From Bacilli bacterium (GTDB taxonomy: Bacteria; Bacillota_I; Bacilli_A; RFN20; CAG-826), in the NCBI GenBank assembly GCA_024408505.1, contig JAKSUZ010000001.1, forward strand, positions 64,206 to 128,205: a DNA stretch of 64,000 bases. Direction: 5' to 3'. Positions within the stretch are counted from its first letter, which is position 1. The number at the start of each line of letters is the position of its first letter. Shown here piece by piece: positions 35,694-44,419 of this stretch. The notes beneath the pieces are model-generated. The model had not been told where the DNA came from and searched no databases. It saw nothing but the letters and a program-made list of their open reading frames with translations. A program made the position numbers and the translations under genes.

Positions 35694-35703
35694 ATAATTA
35701 TAA
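35694..35703 (-). promoter_or_regulatory. Possible PerR-like half box before rubrerythrin
   Basis: On the minus strand TTATAATTAT matches the left half of the PerR consensus TTATAATNATTATAA; the right half is poor. It lies about 33 bases upstream of the ATG, and TATAAT may equally be the -10 box. PerR control of rubrerythrin is known in clostridia; here it is only suggested. Confidence 0.25.
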
Positions 35704-35720
35704 CAACTTAAAATTATTTA

Positions 35721-36509
35721 TCACTTTTTTTGCTCATAATGAATGTATTCGAAACTTTTAGCTTTTTTAATTGTGTCTTTCATAATGCAATAAGCAATAT
35801 CTCTCAGATATGCTTGATTATCTTTGACGGGTACTCCAAGTTTAGGGAATACAGGTTTAGAGATATGAAGCGTGATATAAGGTGGTTTATTTTTTAAGAT
35901 TTTTCTTTCGCGATAGGTTACTGTTGTAACTACCATTGGTTTATTTAAAGTAACTGGGAAGATGAAACTTGTTTCATTAAATAAACGAACATCATTATAG
36001 TATGGCCAGACATGAGCCTCTGGGAATATAACTATTACGTGTCTTTTATCAATGTTATATTTAATCGCATCGTATAATTTCTTAGATTGAATCATCGTAT
36101 TAGGAATCGGTAAAGTTCCTAACATATCAATAATCATCTTTAAACCTTTTAAAGAATAGACATCGTTATTAGCAATAATGTGTCCTTTTCGATGGAACAC
36201 TAAAGTGTGGTTAATAAATGCATCAATAATATTTTGTGAATGGTTAGTGTAAATAAAATAGCCAGTATGTCTTAATTGACGCAAGGCTCTTCTATTTTTC
36301 ACTCTAACATGGTATTTAATCTTTAAGATCAAATAAAAGATTGGTTTTGCGATAATGTGATAAAGAATAAACGAGAAGAAATTAAAGATTGGATTTCTAT
36401 GAATGTATTTAAAATCATCATCAATCTTGAATGACTTAGTCGGATTTTCCGCAAAGTCATCATTGATGGGGTCTTGATAATAAATTACTTGTTTAGTCTT
36501 GTTTTTCAT
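35721..36509 (-). CDS. PlsC-like acyltransferase with altered motifs
   Basis: 262 residues, with a hydrophobic segment near 40-62. The acyltransferase motif I appears as TNHSQNIIDAF, which has five residues between His and Asp instead of the usual four. Motif III appears as IFPEAHVWP where FPEG is usual. A lysophospholipid or glycolipid acyltransferase is likely, but the changes make the activity less sure. It overlaps the end of the GT4 gene by 17 bases, so a joint role in glycolipid synthesis is plausible. Confidence 0.75.
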   Translation of the reverse strand: MKNKTKQVIYYQDPINDDFAENPTKSFKIDDDFKYIHRNPIFNFFSFILYHIIAKPIFYLILKIKYHVRVKNRRALRQLRHTGYFIYTNHSQNIIDAFINHTLVFHRKGHIIANNDVYSLKGLKMIIDMLGTLPIPNTMIQSKKLYDAIKYNIDKRHVIVIFPEAHVWPYYNDVRLFNETSFIFPVTLNKPMVVTTVTYRERKILKNKPPYITLHISKPVFPKLGVPVKDNQAYLRDIAYCIMKDTIKKAKSFEYIHYEQKK

Positions 36510-37650
36510 TTTTCTTCTTCTTTATTGTTTCTAAGAACATTTTTTCCATTTCTTGCATACAATATTCTCGGTCGAATTTCTTTAAGAAATCCCGATACAT
36601 TTCTTTATTTTCCTTTCTTTTTTTAGGATTATCTAACCAATAATCTATTTTACTCGCTAAATCTTTGCTGTCATTTGCTTTAAACACATTTTGTGGTGTA
36701 ACCGCAAAGTCACGAGTCGCGCATCGATCGCTATCGGAAACAATTGGAACTAATCCGCCCGCAATTGCTTCTAAGCATGATATACCTTCAATCTCAATAT
36801 TGGAAGGGTGAACATATAAATCACACATTCTAATTGTATTAACAATTTGATCGTGCGAGAAAAGTTGGAAAATGGGTGGATATTTTAATCCTTCCTTCTT
36901 CGCTAATTTACGTAAAGCTCTTTCTTGCGGACCTTTACCGGCAAAGATTAATTGGATTCTATCTTTATATTTAGAATATTTAATCGCTTTAATTAAAACT
37001 GGATGGGCTTTTTCTTTTGCGTAGCGGCCAGAAAATAAAATTAAAATACGATCTTTTAAATATTCTGGACGATATACTTCTTTAGGATAGAAGTCTTTGG
37101 AAATACCATTAGAGATAACATATCCATTCGTTTTTACTCCAATCACGCTTTCAAAAGTGTTTCTAATAAATTGAGTTGGATAATGCACTGCATCTAGATA
37201 AGCATACATTTTCTTAAAGAAATATTTATAAGTTAAATAATTTGCCCATCTCCGGTTTTGGACAAAGAAGTGGCTAGTAAAGTTTTCCGCTTGAACATGG
37301 AATCCAGCAGTACAAGGAATATGATAACGATTACATATGTAGGCACTTCTTTTACCTAAACCAAATGGCATCATTAAGTGAACGATGTCTGCTTCTTTAA
37401 TAGCGCGCATTAACACTACATCGTCACGTTTAGAAATAACCACACCATTATGTTCTACATAACCATTAAACATGTGAAAATCATAAGTAGGAACTACATA
37501 ATATCCTTTCTTACCGACTTTATCTTTATCCGGACACACCACATGAACCTGGTGGCCTTTTTTTAACATATAGTTAATTAGATTATAAGAAGCAATACTA
37601 GTTCCGTTATTAGGGTCGCCTAGAACATCACAAACAATCGTAATCTTCAT
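36493..37650 (-). CDS. GT4 family glycosyltransferase
   Basis: 385 residues from the ATG at 37650. An in-frame start 14 codons upstream is less likely because the shorter form begins MKITIVCDVLGDPNNGTS, the usual GT-B N-terminus with glycine-rich donor loop. The C-terminal half has the nucleotide-sugar site LYVHPSNIEIEGISCLEAIAGG. The closest type is the 1,2-diacylglycerol or lipid glycosyltransferase group that makes membrane glycolipids. It is followed, with overlap, by a PlsC-like gene. The promoter looks leaderless with a palindrome on the -10. Confidence 0.88.
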   Translation of the reverse strand: MKITIVCDVLGDPNNGTSIASYNLINYMLKKGHQVHVVCPDKDKVGKKGYYVVPTYDFHMFNGYVEHNGVVISKRDDVVLMRAIKEADIVHLMMPFGLGKRSAYICNRYHIPCTAGFHVQAENFTSHFFVQNRRWANYLTYKYFFKKMYAYLDAVHYPTQFIRNTFESVIGVKTNGYVISNGISKDFYPKEVYRPEYLKDRILILFSGRYAKEKAHPVLIKAIKYSKYKDRIQLIFAGKGPQERALRKLAKKEGLKYPPIFQLFSHDQIVNTIRMCDLYVHPSNIEIEGISCLEAIAGGLVPIVSDSDRCATRDFAVTPQNVFKANDSKDLASKIDYWLDNPKKRKENKEMYRDFLKKFDREYCMQEMEKMFLETIKKKKNEKQD

Positions 37651-37657
37651 AGCGATT

Positions 37658-37679
37658 ATTTTATCATATAATGATAAAA
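37658..37679. promoter_or_regulatory. Palindrome on the GT4 promoter in the ara/GT4 divergent region
   Basis: Perfect 9-base arms TTTTATCAT (37659-37667) and ATGATAAAA (37671-37679) enclose three bases. On the minus strand an extended -10, TGA-TAAAAT, falls at 37658-37666 and ends 7 bases before the ATG at 37650. The site lies in an 86-base region that also drives araA on the other strand, so one regulator could act on both. Confidence 0.45.
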
Positions 37680-37736
37680 ACAACAAAAACATTCAAATAG
37701 TTTCATTTGTTATAAAATATTAATAGAGGTTTTTCT

Positions 37737-39191
37737 ATGCAAAACAAAGAAATTTGGTTTATTGTCGGTAGTCAATATCTATACGGTGATGAAGTTTTAA
37801 AAACAATTGAAAAGCGCGCTAAAGAAACGGCGACTTTTATAAATAAAAAGACTCCCATGAAATTTATTTTTAAAGGAATCGTTAAGACTAGCGAAGAAGC
37901 TACTAAATTAATTAAGGAAGCTAATTATCAAGATAATTGTTTAGGTATTGTAACTTGGTGTCATACCTTTTCACCAAGCAAGATGTGGATCAATGGACTT
38001 AAGTTACTTCAAAAGCCTTGGTGTCATTTAGCGACTCAATATAATCAAGAAATTCCTAATAAGGAAATTGATATGGATTTTATGAATCTTAATCAAGCCG
38101 CTCATGGTGATCGTGAACATGGTTTTATCGGAGCAAGACTTCGTCTAACTCGAAAAATCATTATGGGTTATTGGAAAGATCCATCCGTTTTAGATGAACT
38201 CTCTAATTGGATGCGCGTATGCTATGCATATTATATTAGCCAAAATCTTAAAGTTGTACGTTTCGGTGACAATATGAGAAATGTTGCGGTAACCGAAGGC
38301 GATAAGGTTGAAGCGCAAATTAAATTTGGCTGGCAAGTGAATACTTGGGCAGTCGGTGATCTAGTTAAAGAGATGAAGAAAGTAACTAATCAGGAAATTA
38401 ATAATTTAATGGCAACATATAAATCTTTATATGAATTTAAGACTAATAAGCTCGATTTAGTGAAATACCAAGCACGCGAGGAAATCGCACTTAAGCGCAT
38501 GCTTGATAAAATTAAGGCTGGAGCATTTACTAATACATTTGAAGATTTATACGGAATGGAACAACTCCCTGGCTTAGCCACTCAACACCTAATGTCATTA
38601 GGATATGGTTATGGCGGAGAAGGCGATTGGAAAGTAAGCGCGTTAACTCACATCATTAAAATGATGACTAAAGGTATGAAAGGTGGCACTTCCTTTATGG
38701 AAGACTACACTTATAATCTTACGAAAGGAAAAGAATTTAGCTTAGGCGCACATATGTTAGAAGTGTGTCCAAGTTTAGCCAATAAGAAGCCTCGAATTGA
38801 GACTCATCATTTAGGGATAGGCATGAACCAGAAAGATCCCGCACGTTTAGTGTTTGAGGGTAAACCTGGCAAAGCAACCGTCACATCAATCGTCGATATG
38901 GGCAATCGTTTTAGAATGATTGTTCAAGATATCGAAGTCGTGAAGTCACCTTATTCTATGCCTAACCTACCCACCGCGCGTGTATTATGGAAAGCGATGC
39001 CAAATTTAAAAGATGGCGCCAAGCTTTGGATACTTGCAGGCGGTGCGCATCACACTGTGCTTAGTATGGATGCTAATGCAAGCATGCTTCGTGATTTAGC
39101 CGAGTTACTTGATATGGACTTTGTTTATATTAATAAAGATACAACTTACGATTCACTTAAACGTGAATTAGCGTTATTTGATAAGAGATAA
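37737..39191 (+). CDS. araA: L-arabinose isomerase
   Basis: 484 residues, family length about 490-500. The N-terminus IWFIVGSQYLYGDEVL and catalytic-site segments EQLPGLATQHLMSLGYGYGG and TSFMEDYTY are diagnostic. It converts L-arabinose to L-ribulose in the cytoplasm. It is the first gene of the plus-strand operon araA - small ORF - araB - araD. An AGAGG ribosome site lies 7 bases before the ATG, and TATAAAAT upstream can serve as the -10. No arabinose transporter or araR is in the window. Confidence 0.97.
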   Translation: MQNKEIWFIVGSQYLYGDEVLKTIEKRAKETATFINKKTPMKFIFKGIVKTSEEATKLIKEANYQDNCLGIVTWCHTFSPSKMWINGLKLLQKPWCHLATQYNQEIPNKEIDMDFMNLNQAAHGDREHGFIGARLRLTRKIIMGYWKDPSVLDELSNWMRVCYAYYISQNLKVVRFGDNMRNVAVTEGDKVEAQIKFGWQVNTWAVGDLVKEMKKVTNQEINNLMATYKSLYEFKTNKLDLVKYQAREEIALKRMLDKIKAGAFTNTFEDLYGMEQLPGLATQHLMSLGYGYGGEGDWKVSALTHIIKMMTKGMKGGTSFMEDYTYNLTKGKEFSLGAHMLEVCPSLANKKPRIETHHLGIGMNQKDPARLVFEGKPGKATVTSIVDMGNRFRMIVQDIEVVKSPYSMPNLPTARVLWKAMPNLKDGAKLWILAGGAHHTVLSMDANASMLRDLAELLDMDFVYINKDTTYDSLKRELALFDKR

Positions 39192-39193
39192 TT

Positions 39194-39349
39194 ATGGATG
39201 ACATCCCGGTAATAATTGGAATACTTCTATCAGTTGTACTTGGGGGCGCTATTATCGCTTTAATAGTTAAGACTATTAGAGACCGTATCATTAGAAATAG
39301 AGCTATAAATAATCAAAAGAAAGATGAGTCAAAGGAAGATAAAAAATGA
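39194..39349 (+). CDS. 51-residue single-pass membrane protein in the arabinose operon
   Basis: An ATG at 39194, 3 bases after the araA stop, opens a 51-codon frame ending in TGA at 39347-39349, which overlaps the araB ATG as ATGA. The product starts MDDIPVIIGILLSVVLGG, has one hydrophobic helix at about residues 5-27, then a Lys/Arg-rich cytoplasmic tail ending KDESKEDKK. Correct operon placement and stop/start overlap on one side and close spacing on the other support a real gene. The function is unknown: it might couple the pathway to a transporter or anchor an enzyme. Confidence 0.65.
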   Translation: MDDIPVIIGILLSVVLGGAIIALIVKTIRDRIIRNRAINNQKKDESKEDKK

Positions 39350-40887
39350 AATATTCATTAGGTTTAGAATTAGGCTCCACTAGAATTAAAGCAATCTTGA
39401 TTGATGATAATTTTAAAATGATTGCTCAAGGAGACTATGCTTGGGAAAATAAATTAGTAAACGGCTACTGGACCTATGATCTTAATGATATTCACGTTGG
39501 TGTTAAAACTTGTTTTAAAAATTTATTAAATAATTATAAAAAGACTTACCACCACGATTTAAATAAAATCGACGCGATGGGAATATCCGGGATGATGCAT
39601 GGCTATCTTGCTTTTGATAAGAATAATAAATTATTAGTTCCGTTTAGAACTTGGCGAAACACTACTACTGGCGAAGCAAGTGATAAATTGACTAAATTAT
39701 TTAAATTTAATATTCCACAACGTTGGAGCATTGCTCATCTATATCAAGCAATTCTAAATAAAGAAAAACACATTAATCAAATTGCTTATATAACTACGTT
39801 AGCTGGTTATATTCATTATCGTCTAACTAACAAACACGAAGTGGGGATTGGCGAAGCAAGCGGCATTTTTCCAATTGATAGCAAAACTCTAACTTATGAT
39901 CAAAAAATGGTCGATAAATTTAACAATTTAATTAAAGGTAAAGTTAAGTGGAAACTCTTAGATGTTTTACCAAAAGTAAAAGTCGCTGGAGAATCATCTA
40001 CTACTATCACTTCAGAGGGGATGAAGTTTATAGGCACTAATATTAAAAATATTAAATTATGTCCTTGTGAAGGCGATGCTGGAACAGGGATGGTTGCCAC
40101 TAATAGTATTAAAGTTAATACTGGTAATGTTAGTGCTGGCACCAGTGACTTTGCAATGATAGTTACTAATAAGAAATTAGGTGTACATCCAGAAATTGAT
40201 ATGGTTACTACTCCAACTGGATACCCAGTTGCAATGGTCCATTGTAACAATTGCACGAGTGATATTAATGCATGGGTAAATTTATTTAGCGAAGTTTTAA
40301 AATTAAACGGAGTTAAAGTCGACCAAGGTAAGTTATTCACTAAATTATTTAATGAATCGTTAAAAGGTGATAAAGATGCTAATGGATTAACTAGCTTCAA
40401 TTATTATTCAGGTGAAGGTGTTACTAAATTAGATAAAGGAAAACCTTTATTAATTAGAGAACCCGATGCTAAATTTAACTTAGCAAATTTTATGAAGATG
40501 AATATCTTATCTTCACTTGCGACGTTAAAAATTGGATTAGATATTTTAACTAAAGTTGAGAAAGTTAAAATAAATAATATTTATGGTCATGGCGGTTTAT
40601 TTAAAACACCAAAGGTGGCGCAAGAAATATTAAGTGCAGCGATTAACGCACCAGTAAGCGTTCTTTCTAGTGCGGGTGAAGGCGGACCATATGGAATGGC
40701 AATACTCGCTAGTTACCTTATTAATAAAGGTAAGAAAGAAACCTTAGAAGATTATTTAGCGAAAAAAGTATTTAAGGATGCAAAAGTTGTTACAATAAAA
40801 GCGAAGGTTAATGATGTTAACGGCTTTAATAATTATTTAAAGCGTTATCAAAAATATTTAACAGTTGAGAAACAAGCGATTAAGTAG
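39346..40887 (+). CDS. araB: L-ribulokinase, FGGY family
   Basis: 513 residues. The N-terminal phosphate-binding loop is LGLELGSTRIKAILID, and AVCP-like and GEGGPYGMA segments mark the C-terminal ATP domain. The FGGY kinase family includes xylulokinase, but position between araA and araD makes L-ribulokinase the natural reading. It phosphorylates L-ribulose to L-ribulose 5-phosphate. The ATG overlaps the small ORF stop, and AAGGAAG lies about 9 bases upstream. Confidence 0.9.
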   Translation: MKYSLGLELGSTRIKAILIDDNFKMIAQGDYAWENKLVNGYWTYDLNDIHVGVKTCFKNLLNNYKKTYHHDLNKIDAMGISGMMHGYLAFDKNNKLLVPFRTWRNTTTGEASDKLTKLFKFNIPQRWSIAHLYQAILNKEKHINQIAYITTLAGYIHYRLTNKHEVGIGEASGIFPIDSKTLTYDQKMVDKFNNLIKGKVKWKLLDVLPKVKVAGESSTTITSEGMKFIGTNIKNIKLCPCEGDAGTGMVATNSIKVNTGNVSAGTSDFAMIVTNKKLGVHPEIDMVTTPTGYPVAMVHCNNCTSDINAWVNLFSEVLKLNGVKVDQGKLFTKLFNESLKGDKDANGLTSFNYYSGEGVTKLDKGKPLLIREPDAKFNLANFMKMNILSSLATLKIGLDILTKVEKVKINNIYGHGGLFKTPKVAQEILSAAINAPVSVLSSAGEGGPYGMAILASYLINKGKKETLEDYLAKKVFKDAKVVTIKAKVNDVNGFNNYLKRYQKYLTVEKQAIK

Positions 40888-40896
40888 GAGAAAAAT

Positions 40897-41598
40897 ATGG
40901 ACATTAATAAATTAAAGAAAATCGTTTATGAAGAAAATCTTAATTTAGTAAAGAATGATTTAGTAATTTTAACTTGGGGTAATGTTTCAATGGCAGATCG
41001 TAAGCTTGGAGTTTTTGTTATTAAACCAAGTGGAGTTTCTTACGAAAAGATGAAACCTGAAGATATGGTTGTGGTTTCACTTAAAACCGGTAAGAAAGTC
41101 GGCGGCAAACTTAATCCAAGTAGCGACACTCCTACCCACTATGAACTTTATAAAAAGTTCACTAAGGTAAATGGGATTGTCCATACTCATTCAATGTTCG
41201 CCACTGCATTCGCTCAAGCAGGAGAGGATATTATTCCTTTAGGAACTACTCATGCTGATACTTTTTACCAAAGTATCCCATGCGCTAAAAAATTAAGCGC
41301 GAATGAAATTAAAAAAGATTATGAAGCAAATACTGGAAAAGCGATTATTAAAGAATTTAATCGTCGCCATTTAGATTATTTAGCGACTCCAGCAGTTCTA
41401 TTAGAAAGTCACGGTCCTTTTGCCTGGGGCAAAGATGCGCATGAAGCGGTTAAGAATGCGATTACCCTAGAAGCAGTCGCGAAGATGAACTTCTTAACTT
41501 ACTCAATTAATCCAAAAGTAAAAAAGATTGATCAATATTTAAGTAATAAACATTACGAAAGAAAACACGGTAAGAACGCTTACTACGGACAAAAGTAA
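40897..41598 (+). CDS. araD: L-ribulose-5-phosphate 4-epimerase
   Basis: 233 residues, full length. Class II aldolase/epimerase fold with GNVSMADR, KPSGVSYEKM, zinc-ligand histidines in IVHTHSMFATAF, and ESHGPFAWG. It makes D-xylulose 5-phosphate for the pentose phosphate pathway. AGGAG precedes the ATG. It ends one base before the convergent acyltransferase gene with no visible terminator. Confidence 0.96.
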   Translation: MDINKLKKIVYEENLNLVKNDLVILTWGNVSMADRKLGVFVIKPSGVSYEKMKPEDMVVVSLKTGKKVGGKLNPSSDTPTHYELYKKFTKVNGIVHTHSMFATAFAQAGEDIIPLGTTHADTFYQSIPCAKKLSANEIKKDYEANTGKAIIKEFNRRHLDYLATPAVLLESHGPFAWGKDAHEAVKNAITLEAVAKMNFLTYSINPKVKKIDQYLSNKHYERKHGKNAYYGQK

Positions 41599-41599
41599 T

Positions 41600-42361
41600 T
41601 TATTTTAAATTACGAGAATTATTTTCTTGCGCAAGTTTTACAATACTTTCATTAGTGATTTTTTCAATCATCGGCATCACTTGCGTGGTTGGTTTATCTT
41701 TAAAATCTTTATATTTTAATGGTTTATGGAATTCAATTGTAATATTTCTTTTCTTAAAGCCTTTGGGCTTTTTTCTTGATATTAAATGAGAACCATAAGA
41801 TGAGACAAAGATAATATCTTTTTCCGCCCAATAAGCCGGTTTAAGTGCGCCATCCTTATAAGGAAGAGTTTGTAATTGATCCGGATTTCTCATACGTGTA
41901 CCTTCCGCAAAAATAAAATACGATAAATCATTTTTCTTTAAGCGTTCGCTTATTTGTTTAAAAAGTCTTAATTGGAGTAATACATCTTCTCGATCAATTA
42001 AAAGACAATCGAGTGAACTAATGATATTTCTTACAAAAGGAATATCAAATGCTTCCTTTTTAGCAACAAACGCAATTGGTTTTTCGCTAAGACAAATATA
42101 AAAAACTGGATCAAAAAAACTACGGTGATTTGAAATACCTAAAAAACTTCCTTCGTGTTCGGTTAAATATTCTGGATGATGCATTTTTACATCAAGATGT
42201 AAGACTTTAACGCATCTAATTAATAAGTCACGAACTTTTTTATAGCGAACTTCAATTGGAGTCTGTTCTGGATGTTTAGTATATTTTCTCATCCATGTAA
42301 AACGAGCGAATAAAATTCGCGGTGCAAGTTTGAGACATCCAAGAACGAAATAGGCTTTCAT
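41600..42361 (-). CDS. plsC: 1-acyl-glycerol-3-phosphate acyltransferase-like protein
   Basis: 253 residues. It has the canonical motif I NHRSFFDPV (H-x4-D), a motif II region near FVAKKEAF, and motif III FAEGTR. It is likely the main lysophosphatidate acyltransferase, because the other PlsC-like protein in the window has altered motifs. Its ATG overlaps the pullulanase stop by one base (TAATG). Confidence 0.88.
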   Translation of the reverse strand: MKAYFVLGCLKLAPRILFARFTWMRKYTKHPEQTPIEVRYKKVRDLLIRCVKVLHLDVKMHHPEYLTEHEGSFLGISNHRSFFDPVFYICLSEKPIAFVAKKEAFDIPFVRNIISSLDCLLIDREDVLLQLRLFKQISERLKKNDLSYFIFAEGTRMRNPDQLQTLPYKDGALKPAYWAEKDIIFVSSYGSHLISRKKPKGFKKRNITIEFHKPLKYKDFKDKPTTQVMPMIEKITNESIVKLAQENNSRNLK

Positions 42362-44418
42362 TATTTTTCTACCTTTATTGAAACTGGCGGCACAACAAGA
42401 GTTGTGTTGTCTTTTTTATTGTAGCATATCGCTTTATCACTAGGGTTAATAAAAATATTAATATTTTTGTGCGCCTTATCTTTACCATATCTACTTTTAA
42501 GTGCAAATAAGATTCCGTTATTATCTAAATCATAAATACTAGCATTGCGATCAATTGCGCTCATATCCACTTCGTGGAAATAACGAATTTTCTTTCTCTC
42601 TTTAACTGCTTCTTTAAACGCATCGACCATGAAGCTTCTTTCTTTTAATAAAGAATAGTCGAAGTGATTTAAAGCATCTCCGGCATTATAAGTATTGCCT
42701 TCGCCTTTCTTACTTAAACCGATTTCTTGACCCGCATGGAAAAATGGAATGCCTAAAGAATATAAAACGATTGAATTAGCAAAGCTAACTCGCAATAGTC
42801 GATCTTTCTCGCTTAACTCAGGGCGAAGGATTTTAACCTTATCATATAAGGTATGGTTATCATGGCACTCAATAAAATTGAGAGAACAAGACACATGCGA
42901 GAAGCGTGAGCGCCCGATTAAATTAAAGCTTGATCCAGTGATTGCTTCCTTAAAGCTTTCGTGCTGCTCATTACTATTTAAAGCATAACCCCAATATTTA
43001 CCACTAATATTACCGATGACTGCGTCACGATAAAAATCATTAAAGAAACTAACGAATTGTACATGATGCGCATTGTCGGCGTTCGCTAAGACTAAATTAT
43101 ATCCACTCATCATATTCCAACCTTCGCCATAAAACATGAATCCAGGTCGGAACGATAAAATCGTTGATTTTAATTCATTGATTGTATCCGCATCAATAAT
43201 ACCCATTAAGTCAAAACGGAAACCATCAACATGGTAATATGTCGCCCACCACTTACAAACATCAATAATTAATTTACGGGCCATTTTTCTTTCGGTCGCT
43301 AAATCATTACCGCAACCACTACTATTAAAGTAGACTCCATCCGTGGTACGTCTAAAATAATAATTTGGAACCGTAGCTTCTAAAGAAGAATGTTGATGTT
43401 CATACACGTGGTTAAACACGACGTCCATAACTATGCGCATTTTATTTTTGTGGAAGTGCGATACTAAGGCTAATAAATCTTTAATCCGACTTGCTGGATC
43501 TTTTACATCTGAAGCAAAGCTTCCTTCCGGAACAAAATATTGAATTGGGTCATAGCCCCAGTTATAACTTTTATCTGGATGCTCTTCATCCACAGTTGCG
43601 TAATCATAGATTGGTAATAATTGAAGATGAGTAATGCCAAGGCTCTTGATGTAATCAAAACCAACTGGTAATCCATCTTTGTTAGTCCGACCTTCTTCAA
43701 TTAAACCTAAGAATTTACCTTTATTTACAATATTTGTATTTTGGTCAATAGTTAAGTCACGAACATGCCCTTCATAAATAATAGCATCAAGATAGGAATT
43801 CATTTTTTCTGGATGCTTATCATGCATGTTTATTTTATAACTGTTTAAATCGAGAATAACGTTACTCTTACTATTAGGAGTAGAAGCTTTACCATATGGA
43901 TCAATAGTCTTAGTAGTTACTCCACTATTAGTGACCATGTAATTATAAGTATGGCCTTTTAAATTTCTTTCAATCGTTAAACGATAAACACCTTTATCAC
44001 TTCTTTCCATATCATAGAAATGTTTGTTATCGATAATTAAAACTACGCTACTAGCAAGCGGAGCCCAAAGGGCAAAAGCGGTTTTCTTGCGCGTATAAGT
44101 CGCGCCTAAATCATTACCGCTATAAGCGAAACGATTATCGAAGTCAGGTAACGCCGCAACTGAATTTACATTTAACGGGAATATACCAATATTGGTAATA
44201 GCGATGTGATAGTCGTAACCTAATTCAATATCTTTGGTTAATTTAAATTCGTATATTACTCGTTCATCATGCTTTTTAATAATTGTGCCATCTATACGAA
44301 AACGGAAATCGTTTTTAACGATTAAGGTAAAAATATAAGGCATGTCTTTATTCGCACCCGCGATACAAACACGAATCGTTCTAAAATCAACTAGCTTAGC
44401 TTCAACAAATCGTTCCAT
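42361..44418 (-). CDS. pulA: Type I pullulanase / glycogen-debranching GH13 enzyme
   Basis: 685 residues. An N-terminal beta domain and CBM48 (about 95-180) precede a GH13 barrel with the pullulanase signature YNWGYDP, MDVVFNHVYEHQ, catalytic GFRFDLMG and FYGEGWN, then ECHDNHTLYD. No signal peptide, so it acts in the cytoplasm on alpha-1,6 bonds of glycogen-like or imported alpha-glucans. It follows ftsK by two bases and overlaps the plsC start, so transcription is probably shared. Confidence 0.93.
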   Translation of the reverse strand: MERFVEAKLVDFRTIRVCIAGANKDMPYIFTLIVKNDFRFRIDGTIIKKHDERVIYEFKLTKDIELGYDYHIAITNIGIFPLNVNSVAALPDFDNRFAYSGNDLGATYTRKKTAFALWAPLASSVVLIIDNKHFYDMERSDKGVYRLTIERNLKGHTYNYMVTNSGVTTKTIDPYGKASTPNSKSNVILDLNSYKINMHDKHPEKMNSYLDAIIYEGHVRDLTIDQNTNIVNKGKFLGLIEEGRTNKDGLPVGFDYIKSLGITHLQLLPIYDYATVDEEHPDKSYNWGYDPIQYFVPEGSFASDVKDPASRIKDLLALVSHFHKNKMRIVMDVVFNHVYEHQHSSLEATVPNYYFRRTTDGVYFNSSGCGNDLATERKMARKLIIDVCKWWATYYHVDGFRFDLMGIIDADTINELKSTILSFRPGFMFYGEGWNMMSGYNLVLANADNAHHVQFVSFFNDFYRDAVIGNISGKYWGYALNSNEQHESFKEAITGSSFNLIGRSRFSHVSCSLNFIECHDNHTLYDKVKILRPELSEKDRLLRVSFANSIVLYSLGIPFFHAGQEIGLSKKGEGNTYNAGDALNHFDYSLLKERSFMVDAFKEAVKERKKIRYFHEVDMSAIDRNASIYDLDNNGILFALKSRYGKDKAHKNINIFINPSDKAICYNKKDNTTLVVPPVSIKVEK

Positions 44419-44419
44419 C

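Noticed and set aside
37651-37692. Longer N-terminus of the GT4 glycosyltransferase
   Set aside because: The additional 14 residues precede a typical GT-B start and include the -10 and palindrome region.
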